Shown piece by piece: positions 3,551-5,145 of a stretch of 5,145 bases of DNA. The translations under genes and the position numbers were made by a program. This DNA comes from Ruminococcus sp. UBA3387 (GTDB lineage: Bacteria; Bacillota; Clostridia; Oscillospirales; Ruminococcaceae), in contig DEPR01000044.1 of assembly GCA_002358895.1 (NCBI GenBank), forward strand, positions 1-5,145, written 5' to 3'. Position 1 is the first letter of the stretch. The number at the start of each line of letters is the position of its first letter. The notes beneath the pieces are model-generated. The model saw only the letters and a list, made by a program, of their open reading frames with translations. It ran no database searches and was not told where the DNA came from.

Positions 3551-5145
3551 ATGGCATTGGACGGAGTTTTTTTAAGACTTGTTAAAGACCAGTTAGAGCC
3601 TTTGATTGGTGGCAGAGTGGACAAAATCCATCAGCCGTCGAGAGAGGAAATACTTTTTACAATAAGAACAAGGGACGGCTCCTACCGATTGCTTTTCAAC
3701 ACAGGTGCAGGAGCAGCCAGAGTTCACGTTACAAAAGCAGAGATTGAAAATCCAAAGACACCGCCGATGTTTTGTATGCTTATGAGAAAGCATCTTTCAT
3801 CAGGTAAGCTTATTGATATACGTCAGGACGGATTTGAGAGAATTCTGTATTTTGATTTTGATTCAGCCAATGAGATGGGGGACATATGCCGATTTACTCT
3901 TGCCATAGAGATAATGGGTCGTCATTCAAATCTTATTCTGATAAACTCAGAGGGGAAAATTGTTGATAGTATAAAACGTGTGGGTCAGGATATGTCGGCC
4001 GTGAGAATGGTGCTTCCCGGAATGACATACACTCTGCCACCGAAAGAGGAAAGACTGTCCTTGCTTGACAACGATAGCAGAGAAATTTGCAATACTGTAA
4101 AAGAGCATAGCAAGCAGACCTTACCTAAAGCTCTGATGAAAGTTGTTGAGGGCATTTCTCCTGTTTTTGCAAGGGAAGCCGAGCATTATACTGCAAGGGG
4201 CAGTGAAATTATAGTTGAGGATATGACGGACGAGCATTTCGACAGGCTCACCTTTTATCTGAAAAAGACTGCAGATGAAATTAAGTCGGGGCAGAATAAG
4301 TATACTGTGCTGAAAACAAAAGACGGACTGCTGAAGGATTTTTGCTTTACGGATATTTCTCAGTACGGCAATCTTATGGTAACAAAGGAGTTTGAGTCGC
4401 CGAGTGAACTGCTTGATTATTTCTATTCTCAGCGTGATAGCGTTGCGAGAATGAAGCAGAAGGCTCAGGATTTGTTCAAGCTTCTTGTGAATACAACGGA
4501 CAGAATTGCAAGACGTACTGCCAATCAGCGTCAGGAGCTGAAAGAGTGTGCAAACCGTGATAAGCTGAAAAAATACGGGGATCTGATTATGGCAAATCTT
4601 TATCAGATTGAAAAGGGGCAGGGGTCTGTTGAGGTGGACGATTTCTATGAGCCTGACTGTCCTAAAGTGAAGATTCAGCTTGACAAAAGGCTGAATGCTT
4701 CACAGAATGCACAGAAATATTATCACGAATACCGAAAGGCTGACACGGCTGAGAAAAAGCTGACAGCCCTTATAAAAGAGGGTGAGGAGGAGCTTTTGTA
4801 TATCGACTCGGTTTTTGATTCTCTAACAAGAGCGACAACCGAGAGTGAGGTGTCGGAGCTTCGTGCAGAGCTTGCAGAGCAGGGCTATGTTAAACTTTCA
4901 AGAGTTAAAGGCAAGCCACCAAAGGCTTTGCCACCGATAAAATTTATATCTTCGGACGGGTTTGAAATAAGGGTCGGCAGAAACAACAAGCAGAATGACA
5001 AGCTGACCTGCAAGGACGCTGAAAAGCTGGATATATGGCTTCACACAAAGAATATTACAGGCTCACACACGGTAATCAGCTGTCAGGGACAGGAGCCACC
5101 TGAAAGGACGATTGTTGAGGCGGCAATTATTGCGGCATTCCACTC
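3551..5145 (+). CDS. rqcH: Ribosome quality control protein RqcH (NFACT/Rqc2 family), 3' end outside window
   Basis: RqcH binds stalled 50S subunits carrying peptidyl-tRNA and recruits alanyl-tRNA to add C-terminal alanine tails that mark the nascent chain for decay. Older annotations call it fibronectin-binding protein FbpA. The frame is open for 531 codons to the window edge; the family is about 570-590 residues, so roughly the last 50 are missing. NFACT-N spans about 1-175, with the typical start MALDGVFL and EIMGRHSNLIL (120-130). A helical, charged coiled-coil region runs from about 290 to 430. NFACT-R begins near 465 (SSDGFEIRVGRNN, then IWLHTKNITGSH at 495-506). The Asp-Arg pair that matters for tail synthesis in studied homologues appears here as E96-R97. 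The ATG at 3551 lies 23 bases after the Nif3-family stop, with AGGAAAGGAAAG (3531-3542) upstream at rather wide spacing. It is the probable third gene of the trmK operon. Confidence 0.95.
   Translation, partial: MALDGVFLRLVKDQLEPLIGGRVDKIHQPSREEILFTIRTRDGSYRLLFNTGAGAARVHVTKAEIENPKTPPMFCMLMRKHLSSGKLIDIRQDGFERILYFDFDSANEMGDICRFTLAIEIMGRHSNLILINSEGKIVDSIKRVGQDMSAVRMVLPGMTYTLPPKEERLSLLDNDSREICNTVKEHSKQTLPKALMKVVEGISPVFAREAEHYTARGSEIIVEDMTDEHFDRLTFYLKKTADEIKSGQNKYTVLKTKDGLLKDFCFTDISQYGNLMVTKEFESPSELLDYFYSQRDSVARMKQKAQDLFKLLVNTTDRIARRTANQRQELKECANRDKLKKYGDLIMANLYQIEKGQGSVEVDDFYEPDCPKVKIQLDKRLNASQNAQKYYHEYRKADTAEKKLTALIKEGEEELLYIDSVFDSLTRATTESEVSELRAELAEQGYVKLSRVKGKPPKALPPIKFISSDGFEIRVGRNNKQNDKLTCKDAEKLDIWLHTKNITGSHTVISCQGQEPPERTIVEAAIIAAFH

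Noticed and set aside
3593..3793. Minus-strand open frame opposite the start of rqcH
   Set aside because: Shadow of the RqcH frame; the Cys/His content comes from antisense codons and shows no zinc-finger spacing.
3551..5145. Fibronectin-binding adhesin role for the FbpA-family protein
   Set aside because: No signal peptide, anchor or secretion motif, and the NFACT domains point to ribosome quality control.

Overview
The window is a chromosomal stretch that looks like a low-to-mid GC Firmicute of class Clostridia, most probably the Oscillospiraceae/Ruminococcaceae group. This rests on recognisable protein families, not a database search: a two-subunit class I fumarase, a SigH-like sigma factor, a small double zinc ribbon, a DUF1858 redox-disulfide protein, and a trmK-nif3-rqcH run. 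Strong AGGAGG-type ribosome binding sites and A+T-rich spacers agree. All genes read on the + strand, and no gap exceeds 300 bases. I see no phage, IS, CRISPR or attachment site.

Left part (1-1305): the beta subunit of a class I fumarate/tartrate hydratase comes first; its alpha partner is presumably just outside the window. A 120-base spacer follows, holding weak inverted repeats and a strong sigma-A promoter (TTGACA, 17-base spacer, TGc-TATCAT). This promoter drives a sigma-70 family factor that resembles SigH/Spo0H.

Middle part (1306-2008): the spacer after the sigma gene holds the most unusual object of the window. It is a shrunken tRNA-like cloverleaf with a consensus A-box and a near-consensus B-box, but with defective anticodon and T-loop positions. 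Its 3' half can refold into an intrinsic terminator ending in seven T's. The Shine-Dalgarno of a 91-residue double zinc-ribbon protein begins two bases after the T-run, so this may be a tRNA-derived attenuator. A textbook terminator closes the zinc-ribbon gene. A new promoter with a perfect TATAAT then drives a 67-residue DUF1858 CxxC protein.

Right part (2009-5145): a hairpin with a short U-tract lies immediately before trmK (tRNA m1A22 methyltransferase). trmK is followed closely by a Nif3/YqfO-family dinuclear-metal protein and by rqcH (ribosome quality control, formerly FbpA), which runs off the right edge. Spacings of 13 and 23 bases suggest one operon for these three. With no room for a promoter after the hairpin, the operon may be transcribed by read-through from the DUF1858 promoter. 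The shared theme of trmK and rqcH is tRNA and translation upkeep.

Most of the window is ordinary housekeeping DNA. The tRNA-like/terminator element at 1319-1395 is the one candidate for something undescribed.
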